A stretch of 64,000 nt of DNA from Methylophaga thalassica MP (lineage in GTDB: Bacteria; Pseudomonadota; Gammaproteobacteria; Nitrosococcales; Methylophagaceae): NCBI RefSeq assembly GCF_000214595.1, contig NZ_AFIG01000003.1:1-64000 (forward strand), in the 5' to 3' direction. This document shows, piece by piece, positions 45,701-53,926 of the stretch (positions are counted from its first letter, which is position 1; every line of letters begins with the position of its first letter). Position numbers and translations under genes: made by a program. The notes beneath the pieces are model-generated. The model worked only from the letters and a program-made list of their open reading frames with translations. It was not told the origin of the DNA and made no database searches.

Positions 45701-46560
45701 ATCATTCGTGTATGTTTTTGGGAGGCATATTGAATAACGATACTGAAAATATTCAGCACTTCATCAATAGCCCGTGTGGAAAGATTAAAATATTCATGGC
45801 TATCAAGCTTCAACTGACCCCGTTGAAGCACACGTTTATCAACCATATTCAATAAGGCATCAATTTGCTGACGAACCGCTTTAGAGGAAGTTTCCAACGA
45901 AGAATTCAAATCGTTGTTATTAATTAATTTGACTTCAGACAGCAACCTCTCTGAGGTGGTTTTTACTGAGATACGTAAAAACTCAAGCAGAATTCTATCA
46001 GCGGCCAAACACGCTCCTCTGGCACAAACGCCCGAACCTATAGCTCGTGTATATCCGAGCGTTTCTGCAACACGAAGCGTATCAATACAAATTTCTGAAA
46101 CGCGTGTGCAGGAATCAAGCATCAAGCGATGTAAGTCATATGCTCTCATCACATCATCTAACAGCATTAGTTGGCCATCTATCATCAAGCTATGTTGTCT
46201 GACGATATTTTGTGGAGAAAGATCTTTGGCCAGAGCATGTTGTTTTAGCCGAGGCCAGTGCTCTATAAAAGATTGCCATTGAGGAAAATCTGATAGTGTT
46301 TGACTCATCTCACTGTCAATCAGATTGTCGATATCATTCTGTAGCTGAATCATTTGTGGAAATAACTTCTCATTCCCACTTACGACTGCATTGCTTGTGC
46401 CACGATGTTTTTGGCAATGGTCAACCACCGACCGTAAATGGCTGGTCAGTAATATGCCTTGTTTTATTCTCAGATTGAGCTGACGACGCTCAGATATCAG
46501 ATTGTAAATAATCAAAAGCATGCAAGTGGCAACTACACCACCAATGATCAATGGATACAT
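45697..46560 (-). CDS. membrane-anchored NIT-domain nitrate/nitrite sensor protein
   Basis: A 287-residue protein. Residues 1-21 form one membrane helix or uncleaved signal anchor (YPLIIGGVVATCMLLIIYNLI). The rest is all-helical and matches the NIT sensor domain: HRGTSNAVVSGNEKLFPQM (about 53-71) near the N-terminus and RGACLAADRILLEFLR...SERLLSEV in the second half. In Klebsiella NasR, NIT and ANTAR are one polypeptide; here they are two overlapping genes. Few residues precede the helix, so the bulk faces either the periplasm (as in NIT-containing receptors) or the cytoplasm. GGAGAACAAAG is immediately before the ATG. Confidence 0.82.
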   Translation of the reverse strand: MYPLIIGGVVATCMLLIIYNLISERRQLNLRIKQGILLTSHLRSVVDHCQKHRGTSNAVVSGNEKLFPQMIQLQNDIDNLIDSEMSQTLSDFPQWQSFIEHWPRLKQHALAKDLSPQNIVRQHSLMIDGQLMLLDDVMRAYDLHRLMLDSCTRVSEICIDTLRVAETLGYTRAIGSGVCARGACLAADRILLEFLRISVKTTSERLLSEVKLINNNDLNSSLETSSKAVRQQIDALLNMVDKRVLQRGQLKLDSHEYFNLSTRAIDEVLNIFSIVIQYASQKHTRMI

Positions 46561-46594
46561 CTTTGTTCTCCAGTGAAATTAGCTCAGAACTGAG

Positions 46595-46708
46595 TCATTC
46601 CCAGGTCGCTAAATAACCAGCCATAATCCCTAGAGGCGAAATCATTACCATAAAAATTAATTTCACTAATTCTTTTACTACCATCATTAAGTCAACGAAA
46701 TATCCCAT
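46595..46708 (-). CDS. 37-residue single-span membrane peptide heading the NIT-ANTAR unit
   Basis: A short ORF with a strong Shine-Dalgarno (AAGGAG, 6 nt before ATG at 46708). The peptide begins MGYFVDLMMVVKELVK, continues with a hydrophobic helix (about 15-34, LVKLIFMVMISPLGIMAGYL) and ends TWE. It begins about 28 nt after the predicted sigma-54 start and stops 34 nt before the NIT gene, so it should be the first cistron of that mRNA. I recognise no family. It could help anchor or sense with the NIT protein, or be a leader ORF that couples translation to expression of the sensor. Coding is inferred from the ribosome site, hydrophobic profile and position. Confidence 0.6.
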   Translation of the reverse strand: MGYFVDLMMVVKELVKLIFMVMISPLGIMAGYLATWE

Positions 46709-46746
46709 GACATGCTCCTTGCAGTAGTGGATGACAATCTCAATTT

Positions 46747-46762
46747 TGCATAAGCTATGCCA
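46747..46762 (-). promoter_or_regulatory. sigma-54 promoter of the sORF-NIT-ANTAR unit
   Basis: Minus-strand TGGCAT-AGCTT-ATGCA fits the -24/-12 consensus TGGCAC-N5-TTGCA with GG and GC 10 bases apart. The predicted start is near 46736, with the small ORF's ribosome site just downstream. Confidence 0.65.
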
Positions 46763-46845
46763 AAAAAATATTTATTTAAATACAGCAACTTAAACTATTA
46801 AGATACTTTCCGTCTGCTTCAAAATGGTGTTATGGGGATGGCTAT

Positions 46846-46862
46846 TGAACAATTGTGGTGCA
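46846..46862. promoter_or_regulatory. NtrC-like dyad upstream of the NIT-ANTAR unit
   Basis: TGAAC-N7-GTGCA differs from the NtrC consensus TGCAC-N7-GTGCA by one base. It lies about 85-100 bp upstream of the -24 element, a normal enhancer distance. Confidence 0.5.
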
Positions 46863-46881
46863 GATTTAACAGATAAAAAAA

Positions 46882-46900
46882 AGCCGGGCAGTGCCCGGCT
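46882..46900 (-). terminator. intrinsic terminator of the porin gene
   Basis: AGCCGGGCA-G-TGCCCGGCT is a GC-rich hairpin followed on the minus strand by eight T residues, 17 bp after the porin stop codon. It separates the porin from the downstream sensor unit. Confidence 0.9.
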
Positions 46901-46916
46901 AGATGAGGAGTATGAT

Positions 46917-48170
46917 TTAGAAGTTAAGCTGTCCATATAACCAGAACTTATCGGTATCAGCACCGCCGAATTCTTTATCTGCATTGTAGTCAGCATAGGA
47001 AATACCCAGCGTGTAATGTTGCATAAAGGTTTTTTGTAGCATCACATCGAATTCATTTCCGGCATCAAGGCTGTCTTTATCCGTTTCAAAGTCGTGATAG
47101 ACCGCGATCAGCTTGGCGCCAGCCACATTGCCAACTACTGTGAAATAGGTATCTTTCAACCCTTGATTGGGTGTGGTCAGAAACACATCAGCCCAGCCCT
47201 GGAAAGCATGGTTGGTGCCCAGCGGTGTTTTAAAACTGTAGGTGCCGTCACCTTCTTGTACTTCATATGATAACTTTGCCAACCAACCTTCATATTTACC
47301 ACCCAACTCCAGCAAGTAATAATCCTGTGGATCCATTTTGCCATCAGCATATTCATCTTGTGTCGCATACTCGGCGGTATAGACTGCCGATAAATTTTCA
47401 TTAACCGGCTTCGCACCAGATAATCTCAAACCATAAGTCGCTGTTGAGTTAGCGTTGTTATCAGCAGCATCCTCATAATCGAGTAAATAGCTATACGCTT
47501 CTAATTTGCCCACAGACCAGCCGCTGTATTGAACATTAAATAAGTGACTGTCCATATCAATCACGCCATCGTCAATCAGGCCTGCGGTGAGGTCATTACC
47601 AAAAATCGTGTTCACTTTATTGATATAGGCATAGCTCAATTTAAGATCTTTAATTGAGCTATTACTCAGACTAACAGCATCAAATGATTGATGATTTTGA
47701 CGCCAGAGTACATTACCGATAAACCGGTGAAACGGTGCATCACGGTAGGTCAATTCCTGACGGCCCAGTTTGACTTCAGTGCCATAGCCGTTATAACTCA
47801 AGTAAGCCTGATTCACTTCCGTGCCATTCGGATCAGCAATAACGGAGTACTTCTTGACTGCTGTTTGTGGGTACTCTTCATAATCGCCCCCCAAATCCGA
47901 CACATCTTCCAGTTCCAAAAAGGCACCAAAACCATGAAAGTCACCGGTTTTATAGCCTAAGGTGGTCCGCAAAGTTACGGCATCGGCATCTTTTAGGGCA
48001 TTATCCTGCTCTACTGACTCATAGCGCAGTCTGGCAGAAAAACTCACCTTTCCACCAGTCAACGCATCATAAAAGCTGTCATCAGCCATTACCGTACCAG
48101 GTAACAGGGCAACACTTCCAAGCCCTGTGCTAAGTAATGACATAAGGGTTAGCTTTTTTAATCTTGGCAT
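46917..48170 (-). CDS. outer-membrane porin (alginate-export/OprD-like) of the nitrate cluster
   Basis: A 417-residue outer-membrane beta-barrel. The signal peptide (about 1-29) has a basic start MPRLKKL and cleavage near VMA-DD. It is followed by alternating amphipathic strands, aromatic girdle residues and a C-terminal strand ending WLYGQLNF with the terminal Phe recognised by the BAM complex. The opening SFSARLRYESVEQDN and the overall pattern resemble the alginate-export (AlgE/OprD-related) porin group. The position between nasA and the nitrate sensor suggests it admits nitrate or nitrite; substrate is inferred only from context. Confidence 0.85.
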   Translation of the reverse strand: MPRLKKLTLMSLLSTGLGSVALLPGTVMADDSFYDALTGGKVSFSARLRYESVEQDNALKDADAVTLRTTLGYKTGDFHGFGAFLELEDVSDLGGDYEEYPQTAVKKYSVIADPNGTEVNQAYLSYNGYGTEVKLGRQELTYRDAPFHRFIGNVLWRQNHQSFDAVSLSNSSIKDLKLSYAYINKVNTIFGNDLTAGLIDDGVIDMDSHLFNVQYSGWSVGKLEAYSYLLDYEDAADNNANSTATYGLRLSGAKPVNENLSAVYTAEYATQDEYADGKMDPQDYYLLELGGKYEGWLAKLSYEVQEGDGTYSFKTPLGTNHAFQGWADVFLTTPNQGLKDTYFTVVGNVAGAKLIAVYHDFETDKDSLDAGNEFDVMLQKTFMQHYTLGISYADYNADKEFGGADTDKFWLYGQLNF

Positions 48171-48239
48171 TCTTTTTTCCTCTGCAAATAAGCCGCTCTT
48201 CGTGAATAATGGGCTTTAACATCAAATACTCAAATCAAA

Positions 48240-48253
48240 CTGCTTCGTTGCAG
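48240..48253 (-). promoter_or_regulatory. candidate ANTAR-type hexaloop hairpin between nasA and porin
   Basis: On the minus strand CTGC-AACGAA-GCAG is a short stem with a six-base loop whose first base is A and fourth is G, the signature of ANTAR-bound hairpins. Only one such hairpin is clear. The second hairpin and a strong terminator of the classical leader were not found, so this may be coincidence. Confidence 0.25.
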
Positions 48254-48289
48254 ATAGACCTCTATTAGTAGTAACGACGCTGCTCACCA

Positions 48290-50944
48290 TTAATGAGCAA
48301 GTAATTTTTTCAGCTCGGGCACACAGGAACCACAATTGGTCCCAGCTTTTAATTTCTGACCAATCTCATCAACAGAATTGACATGTCCGGATTGAATCGC
48401 CTCATTCAGCGTGTTTTGCCCCACCCCGAAGCAAGAGCAGACAATTTGACCAGCATCTTTTTGCCCCTGACTGGGCTGACCGACCAATAAGCTGTATCGT
48501 TCAGCATCCGAAAGACTGTTTAAACTAAATAATTGTGATAACCACGAACGTGCTGGCAAATCATGACTAGGGGCAATAAATACAACACCCTCTAATCGAT
48601 TACGTTTTATTTGACCAGCGCGATAACGACCCGCTTTAGCATCAGTAAAATCCAGCCATTCCCCCTCTTCACCTAAGTGTTGTTGGGCCCATTTGGCTGG
48701 GTCATCTAATGATTGCTGCCCGGCAATTTCATAGCGCCAGAATTGAGCGCCACGGACCTTCACCCAGTAGTTGGCATCTTTCACCGTAATGGGATGACGC
48801 GACAGAATAAAACCATGCCAGACAGGTTGGTATGCCCGAATCGTCACTGGCGTATGTTTAGACTCTGGCTGACCAGAAACGGGATCATATACAGAGGCCA
48901 CCAAGGCATCGACACGCGCCATTGAGGCATATTGGCTGCTCCAGTGAATCGGCACAAAAATACTGCCTGGTCGTTGTTCATCTGTTACCACCACCCGAAC
49001 AATCATCTCACCCCACTGACTGCTGACTTCAGCCAAGGCACCATCTACCAGCTCAAAAGTCGCTGCATCCAATGGATGAATCTGAACCATTGGTTCAGGA
49101 ATATGGGCATTCAATCTGACGGCTCTGCCTGTTCGTGTCATGGTGTGCCACTGATCACGAATACGGCCAGTATTTAATACCAGTGGATATGCCTCTGTTG
49201 TTGGGTTAAAGGGTAATTTGGGTTCAACACTGATCATTCTGGCTTTACCAGACGGCGTAAAAAATCGCTTGTCGGTAAACAGACGTGCAGTGCCCATCTC
49301 GGTATTCGCCATGACAGGCCATTGCACTGGCACCAGATTGTCATAGTCTTCATCACTGATATCGGCCAGACCACCAATATTAAAGTCGCGCTCACCGTCA
49401 TTTTCAAACGCGGACAGTTGGGCATGCTCTCTAAAGACATCGGCTGGTTTCTCAAAGGGAAATGCGGCCTCAAATCCCATTTTTCTGGCAACCTGAGTAA
49501 TAATCCACCAGTCAGGTCTGGCTTCTCCAGGCAAAGGTAAAAATGCCCGTTGATGACTGATACGACGCTCAGAGTTGGTCACCATACCGTCTTTTTCACC
49601 CCAGGCTGCAGCCGGCAGTAAAATATCAGCAAGTTCGGTGGTATCAGTAAATTTTTCACATTCAGACACCACCACCAGTTCACATTTTTCCAGGGCAGCT
49701 TTCACCTTATCAGCGTCAGGCAAGCTGACCACGGGGTTGGTCGCCATGATCCAGATGGCTTTGATTTTGCCACTAGCGACCTCATTAAACATATCAATGG
49801 CTTTGGCCCCATTTTCTGTGGCTAAATTATCGGCCTTCCAGAAGCGTGATACCCGGTCATGATGCTCAGGATTAGTGATTTCCATGTGTGCAGCAAGCTG
49901 GTTACTTAAACCGCCCACTTCCCGACCGCCCATGGCATTAGGCTGGCCGGTAAACGAAAAAGGCCCCATGCCTGGTTTACCAATCCGGCCGGTAGCGAGA
50001 TGGCAGTTAATAATGCTGTTACATTTATCTGTTCCGGAAGTAGATTGGTTAATACCCTGAGAATAAACCGTAACGACTTTTTCCGTTGAAGCAAATAGCT
50101 GATAGAACTTCACTATGTCCTGCTCTTGCAACTCGGTCACAGCCGCTACTTGAGGAATCGACCCCGCAGAGGTTTTGGCTGCAGTCATTGCAGCAGCAAA
50201 GCCTTCCGTGTGTGCTTCCAGAAATTCAAGATCCAGATAATCTTCTTTTTTCAGATAATGTAATAGGCCGTTAAATAAAGTAGCATCCGTGCCGGGTTTC
50301 ACCGACAAATGTAAATCGGCGATATCACAGGTCGAGGTTTTGCGTGGATCAATCACCACAATTTTCATCTCAGGCCGATCTTCTTTAGCCTGTCTCAGCC
50401 GCTGAAAAATGACTGGATGGCACCAGGCCAGATTCGAGCCTGCCAGGATCACCAGATCGGCAAGTTCAATATCTTCATAACTACACGGCACCGTATCACT
50501 ACCAAATGCCCGTTTATACGCCGCCACAGCGGATGACATACACAAACGCGAGTTGGTATCGATATTGGCACCGCCAATAAAGCCTTTCATTAATTTATTG
50601 GCGGTGTAGTAATCTTCCGTCAATACTTGGCCTGACACATAAAACGCCACCGACTCAGGACCATGTTTAGCAATGATGTCACTAAATCCACGAGCCACTG
50701 ACATGATTGCCTCATCCCACGACACCCGTTTTCCATGCACTTTGGGATGGAGCAAACGATTCCCCAAATCCACGGTTTCTCCCAGCGCCGAACCTTTTGA
50801 GCACAGGCGTCCCAGATTGGCAGGATGCGTTTCATCACCTTCAATTTGTACAGTGCCATTCTGAAGTGGGGTTGCTAACACGCCGCAGCCAACACCGCAG
50901 TATGGACAAGTCGTTTTTGTAGTCGTCGTATGTTGTTCAGCCAA
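48290..50944 (-). CDS. nasA: assimilatory nitrate reductase catalytic subunit
   Basis: Reduces nitrate to nitrite in the cytoplasm. The 884-residue molybdopterin oxidoreductase has an N-terminal [4Fe-4S] motif CPYCGVGC (13-20) with the fourth Cys in GRLCSKGS, bis-MGD binding domains, a molydopterin dinucleotide-binding C-domain (about 590-700, LVLNTGRIRDQWHTMTRTG), and a BFD-like [2Fe-2S] tail (about 835-884) with CSCFGVG and NCGSC. The extra tail is typical of the Klebsiella/Pseudomonas NasA type and receives electrons. The start is TTG at 50944; no ATG is available before the cluster motif. It is 21 bp after nirD, forming nirB-nirD-nasA. Confidence 0.96.
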   Translation of the reverse strand: MAEQHTTTTKTTCPYCGVGCGVLATPLQNGTVQIEGDETHPANLGRLCSKGSALGETVDLGNRLLHPKVHGKRVSWDEAIMSVARGFSDIIAKHGPESVAFYVSGQVLTEDYYTANKLMKGFIGGANIDTNSRLCMSSAVAAYKRAFGSDTVPCSYEDIELADLVILAGSNLAWCHPVIFQRLRQAKEDRPEMKIVVIDPRKTSTCDIADLHLSVKPGTDATLFNGLLHYLKKEDYLDLEFLEAHTEGFAAAMTAAKTSAGSIPQVAAVTELQEQDIVKFYQLFASTEKVVTVYSQGINQSTSGTDKCNSIINCHLATGRIGKPGMGPFSFTGQPNAMGGREVGGLSNQLAAHMEITNPEHHDRVSRFWKADNLATENGAKAIDMFNEVASGKIKAIWIMATNPVVSLPDADKVKAALEKCELVVVSECEKFTDTTELADILLPAAAWGEKDGMVTNSERRISHQRAFLPLPGEARPDWWIITQVARKMGFEAAFPFEKPADVFREHAQLSAFENDGERDFNIGGLADISDEDYDNLVPVQWPVMANTEMGTARLFTDKRFFTPSGKARMISVEPKLPFNPTTEAYPLVLNTGRIRDQWHTMTRTGRAVRLNAHIPEPMVQIHPLDAATFELVDGALAEVSSQWGEMIVRVVVTDEQRPGSIFVPIHWSSQYASMARVDALVASVYDPVSGQPESKHTPVTIRAYQPVWHGFILSRHPITVKDANYWVKVRGAQFWRYEIAGQQSLDDPAKWAQQHLGEEGEWLDFTDAKAGRYRAGQIKRNRLEGVVFIAPSHDLPARSWLSQLFSLNSLSDAERYSLLVGQPSQGQKDAGQIVCSCFGVGQNTLNEAIQSGHVNSVDEIGQKLKAGTNCGSCVPELKKLLAH

Positions 50945-50965
50945 AATTAGAGACTCTTTATCAGG

Positions 50966-51271
50966 TTACAGAGAAATAAAAACGGTACCGTTGTCTATTT
51001 TTGTCTCAAATGTACGGGTACAGCCTTCATCGGGTCCAGTGGCTTCGCCACTGTTCATATCAATAACCCAGTTATGCAAAGGGCAAGCCACACGATTATC
51101 GTAAACAAGTCCTTGAGATAACGGTCCTTTTTTATGAGGACATTGATCAAATAAGGCAAAGACCTGATCACTTGAGGTGCGAAACACCGCAACATCACCT
51201 TCTGCTGTCACGAGTACACGTGATCCTTTTTTTGGAATATCGACCAGAGGGCCAACTTCAGTCCAACTCAT
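50966..51271 (-). CDS. nirD: nitrite reductase (NADH) small subunit
   Basis: A 101-residue Rieske-like subunit of the cytoplasmic NADH-dependent nitrite reductase. CPHKKGPLSQG and CPLHNW provide the CxH and CxxH patterns of a [2Fe-2S] Rieske centre at about residues 43 and 62. AGAGGT precedes the ATG. It is 8 bp after nirB and 21 bp before nasA, so one operon. Confidence 0.95.
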   Translation of the reverse strand: MSWTEVGPLVDIPKKGSRVLVTAEGDVAVFRTSSDQVFALFDQCPHKKGPLSQGLVYDNRVACPLHNWVIDMNSGEATGPDEGCTRTFETKIDNGTVFISL

Positions 51272-51279
51272 ATCTACCT

Positions 51280-53712
51280 CTACACCACTTGTTTAATAGG
51301 AATATAGTTTTCTTTATATTTGGCCGCTTGTTCAGCCCAAGGATCTACCTGTGCATTTTTTTGTGAATCATGGAAACGCTCAGCCAACCGTTTACGATTC
51401 ATTTCATCGTCGACCACAGCTGAGGTCACATGTTTTAAACCGACGCGTTCAATCCATGGTGCAGTACGTTCCAGATAATGAGCTTCTTCGCGATACAGCT
51501 GCATAAAGGCGGCACAATATTCCAGCGCCTCTTCCTCAGTCGCGACTTTGGTAAGAAAGTCAGTTGCCCTGACTTTGATACCGCCATTACCACCGACATG
51601 AAGTTCGTAGCCTGAATCCACACACACAATGCCAAAATCTTTGATGGTCGCTTCGGCACAGTTTCTTGGACAACCAGAAACAGCAATCTTGAATTTATGG
51701 GGTGTCCAGCTTCCCCAGGTCATTTTTTCCGCTTTGATACCTAAGCCAGTAGAGTCTTGAGTGCCGAACCGACACCATTCAGAACCGACGCAGGTTTTGA
51801 CTGTTCTTAACGATTTGCCATAAGCATGACCCGAAACAAAGCCTGCCTCGCTCAGATCTGCCCACATTTTAGGCAAGTCTTCTTTTTTGATTCCGAGTAA
51901 ATCTATCCGCTGACCACCAGTTATTTTAACGGTGGGCACATTGTATTTTTCGGAGATATCCGCAATGGCGCGCAACTCTCTAGGATTGGTGACCCCGCCC
52001 CAAATTCTGGGTACAACTGAATAAGTGCCGTCTTTCTGAATATTGGCATGGACACGTTCGTTAATAAAACGTGACTGAGGATCATCCTGATACTCATTTG
52101 GCCAACTGCTTAACATGTAATAGTTCAGAGCCGGACGACAGGAGTGGCAGCCATCTGCTGTTTTCCACTCAAGTGCTGACATCAAATCAGGAATCGTTTT
52201 CAGGGATTTATCAATAATGGCAGCCTTAACTTCAGCATGCGATAAATCGGTACAGGCACAAAGCGGTTTTTTACTCGGCGTATCATTAAAATCGCTGCCT
52301 AGCGTTGAAGCCAGTAACTGTTCAACTAAGCCTGTACATGAGCCACAGGATGCTGATGCCTTGGTATGTGCTTTGACTTCATCCAGAGTAAACAGGCCAT
52401 GCTTCGAAATAGCCTGAACAATATCGCCCTTACAAACACCATTACAGCCACAAATCTCGGCATCATCGGCTAAACCGTCAACAGAATTCGATGGACCATG
52501 TCCTGAATCCCCCAGGTGATGCTGTCCAAACAACATGTTTTCACGAATATCTGAGATATCGGTACCATCGCGCATCAATTGGAAGTACCAGGCACCGTCA
52601 ACGGTGTCCCCATAGAGAACGGCGCCAACCAATTGGTTTTCTTTAATCACCAGCTTTTTATAGACTTTTCTTGCGGCATCCTTAAATACCAGATCTTCAG
52701 TATCGTCATCACCGAGAAAGTCACCGGCAGAAAACAAATCGATGCCTGTTACCTTTAATTTGGTTGATGTGACTGAACTGATATAACGGGCAATCCCCAT
52801 TTGAGCCAGATGGTTTGAACACACTTTTGCTTGCTCAAATAATGGGGCGACCAGGCCAAAGGTTTGGCTCCGGTGCTGCACACACTCACCGACTGCATAA
52901 ATACGTGGGTCAAAGGTTTGCATGGTGTCATCCACCACAATGCCACGATCACAATGGATACCGGCTGAACTGGCTAATTCGATATTGGGGCGGATACCCA
53001 CAGCCATCACTACCAAATCCGCTTCTATTTCTGAGCCATCTTTAAAGCGAAGTTTTTCAACTCGGTCGCGACCGATAATGGCTTCCGTTTGATGTTCCAT
53101 CAAAAACTTCAGCCCTTTCCCCCGCAGTTCGTCCAGCATCAGATCGGACGCGGGTTTGTCTAACTGTTGATTCATCAACACATCACTGATGTGAACAACA
53201 CTGACATCCATCCCCTGAATCATCAGACCATTTGCGGCTTCCAGTCCTAACAATCCACCACCAATCACCACGGCTTTTTTATGTGTCTTTGCCGTTTCCA
53301 GCATGGTGTCAACATCAGCGATATCACGAAAACTAATGACACCGGGGAGATCTGCACCAGCTATTGGCAACATGAATGGACGCGAGCCAGTGGCCAGTAA
53401 AAGACGGTCATATTTTTCGGTGGTGCCATCATCCGCTATTACCACACGGTTTAGACGATCTATGGTGGTCACCTTTTTACCTGATAACAAGGTGATGTTG
53501 TTATCTTGATACCACTGCAAATCATTAATCATGATCTCATCAATGGTTTTCTCACCAGCCAATACAGGTGAGAGCATAATCCGGTTATAGTTACCGTAGG
53601 GTTCTTCACCAAAGACAGTAATGTCATATTTCTCTGGTGCGAGTTTAAGTAACTCTTCCAGCGTACGCACTCCTGCCATGCCATTACCGATTAAAACTAA
53701 CTTCTCTCTCAT
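51280..53712 (-). CDS. nirB: nitrite reductase (NADH) large subunit
   Basis: Reduces nitrite to ammonium with NADH. With the ATG at 53712 (GGAGAG 5 nt upstream) it has 810 residues; the TTG at 53727 is an alternative. Order of parts: FAD/NAD(P) disulfide-reductase domains (LVLIGNGMAGVRTLEEL; VVIGGGLLGLEAANG), two BFD-type [2Fe-2S] segments (CGCNGVCKGD...CGSC and CACTDLSHAE...CHSC), a ferredoxin-like half domain, and the siroheme/[4Fe-4S] domain with TCVGSEWCRFG and SGCPRNCAEA. All cofactor motifs are intact. It is the first gene of nirB-nirD-nasA, behind a consensus sigma-54 promoter. Confidence 0.97.
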   Translation of the reverse strand: MREKLVLIGNGMAGVRTLEELLKLAPEKYDITVFGEEPYGNYNRIMLSPVLAGEKTIDEIMINDLQWYQDNNITLLSGKKVTTIDRLNRVVIADDGTTEKYDRLLLATGSRPFMLPIAGADLPGVISFRDIADVDTMLETAKTHKKAVVIGGGLLGLEAANGLMIQGMDVSVVHISDVLMNQQLDKPASDLMLDELRGKGLKFLMEHQTEAIIGRDRVEKLRFKDGSEIEADLVVMAVGIRPNIELASSAGIHCDRGIVVDDTMQTFDPRIYAVGECVQHRSQTFGLVAPLFEQAKVCSNHLAQMGIARYISSVTSTKLKVTGIDLFSAGDFLGDDDTEDLVFKDAARKVYKKLVIKENQLVGAVLYGDTVDGAWYFQLMRDGTDISDIRENMLFGQHHLGDSGHGPSNSVDGLADDAEICGCNGVCKGDIVQAISKHGLFTLDEVKAHTKASASCGSCTGLVEQLLASTLGSDFNDTPSKKPLCACTDLSHAEVKAAIIDKSLKTIPDLMSALEWKTADGCHSCRPALNYYMLSSWPNEYQDDPQSRFINERVHANIQKDGTYSVVPRIWGGVTNPRELRAIADISEKYNVPTVKITGGQRIDLLGIKKEDLPKMWADLSEAGFVSGHAYGKSLRTVKTCVGSEWCRFGTQDSTGLGIKAEKMTWGSWTPHKFKIAVSGCPRNCAEATIKDFGIVCVDSGYELHVGGNGGIKVRATDFLTKVATEEEALEYCAAFMQLYREEAHYLERTAPWIERVGLKHVTSAVVDDEMNRKRLAERFHDSQKNAQVDPWAEQAAKYKENYIPIKQVV

Positions 53713-53745
53713 GGATCTCTCCGTCAATCATTGTCTGCTTACTTT

Positions 53746-53762
53746 GGCAAACACTGTGCCAA
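53746..53762 (-). promoter_or_regulatory. sigma-54 promoter of nirB-nirD-nasA
   Basis: Minus-strand TTGGCACAGTGTTTGCC matches the consensus TGGCAC-N5-TTGC perfectly, with 10 bases between GG and GC. The predicted start is near 53736, giving a leader of about 24 nt before the ATG at 53712. That leaves no room for an attenuator leader on this transcript. Confidence 0.85.
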
Positions 53763-53834
53763 AAAAGTAAACTATTGATTTAAAAGAAAGAGTTCATTAA
53801 AAGTTTTTTAATAAGTAGTTTAGATGCTTATTTA

Positions 53835-53861
53835 TGCACCATAATGATTAACCTTGCACCA
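53835..53861. promoter_or_regulatory. two NtrC-like half-sites upstream of nirB
   Basis: Two TGCACCA half-sites (53835-53841 and 53855-53861) are 20 bp apart, on the same face of the helix, about 75-100 bp upstream of the -24 element. Their partner halves are degenerate, so binding would be weaker than at the transporter promoter. Confidence 0.4.
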
Positions 53862-53876
53862 TTTAAATACGGCGCA

Positions 53877-53908
53877 AAAAAAAGCCCTTCACTGTGAAGG
53901 GCTTTTTT
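53877..53908 (-). terminator. intrinsic terminator of the NTF2-like gene
   Basis: AAGCCCTTCAC and GTGAAGGGCTT form a hairpin flanked by A and T runs. On the minus strand it ends in TTTTTTTT after the NTF2-like gene stop at 53927. Confidence 0.9.
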
Positions 53909-53926
53909 GTCGGTGAATATGCTTTT

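Noticed and set aside
53728-53926. Long regulatory leader (NasT-type attenuator) for nirB
   Set aside because: The consensus sigma-54 promoter places the start about 24 nt before the ATG. The only hairpin with a T run in this region belongs to the NTF2-like gene on its downstream side.
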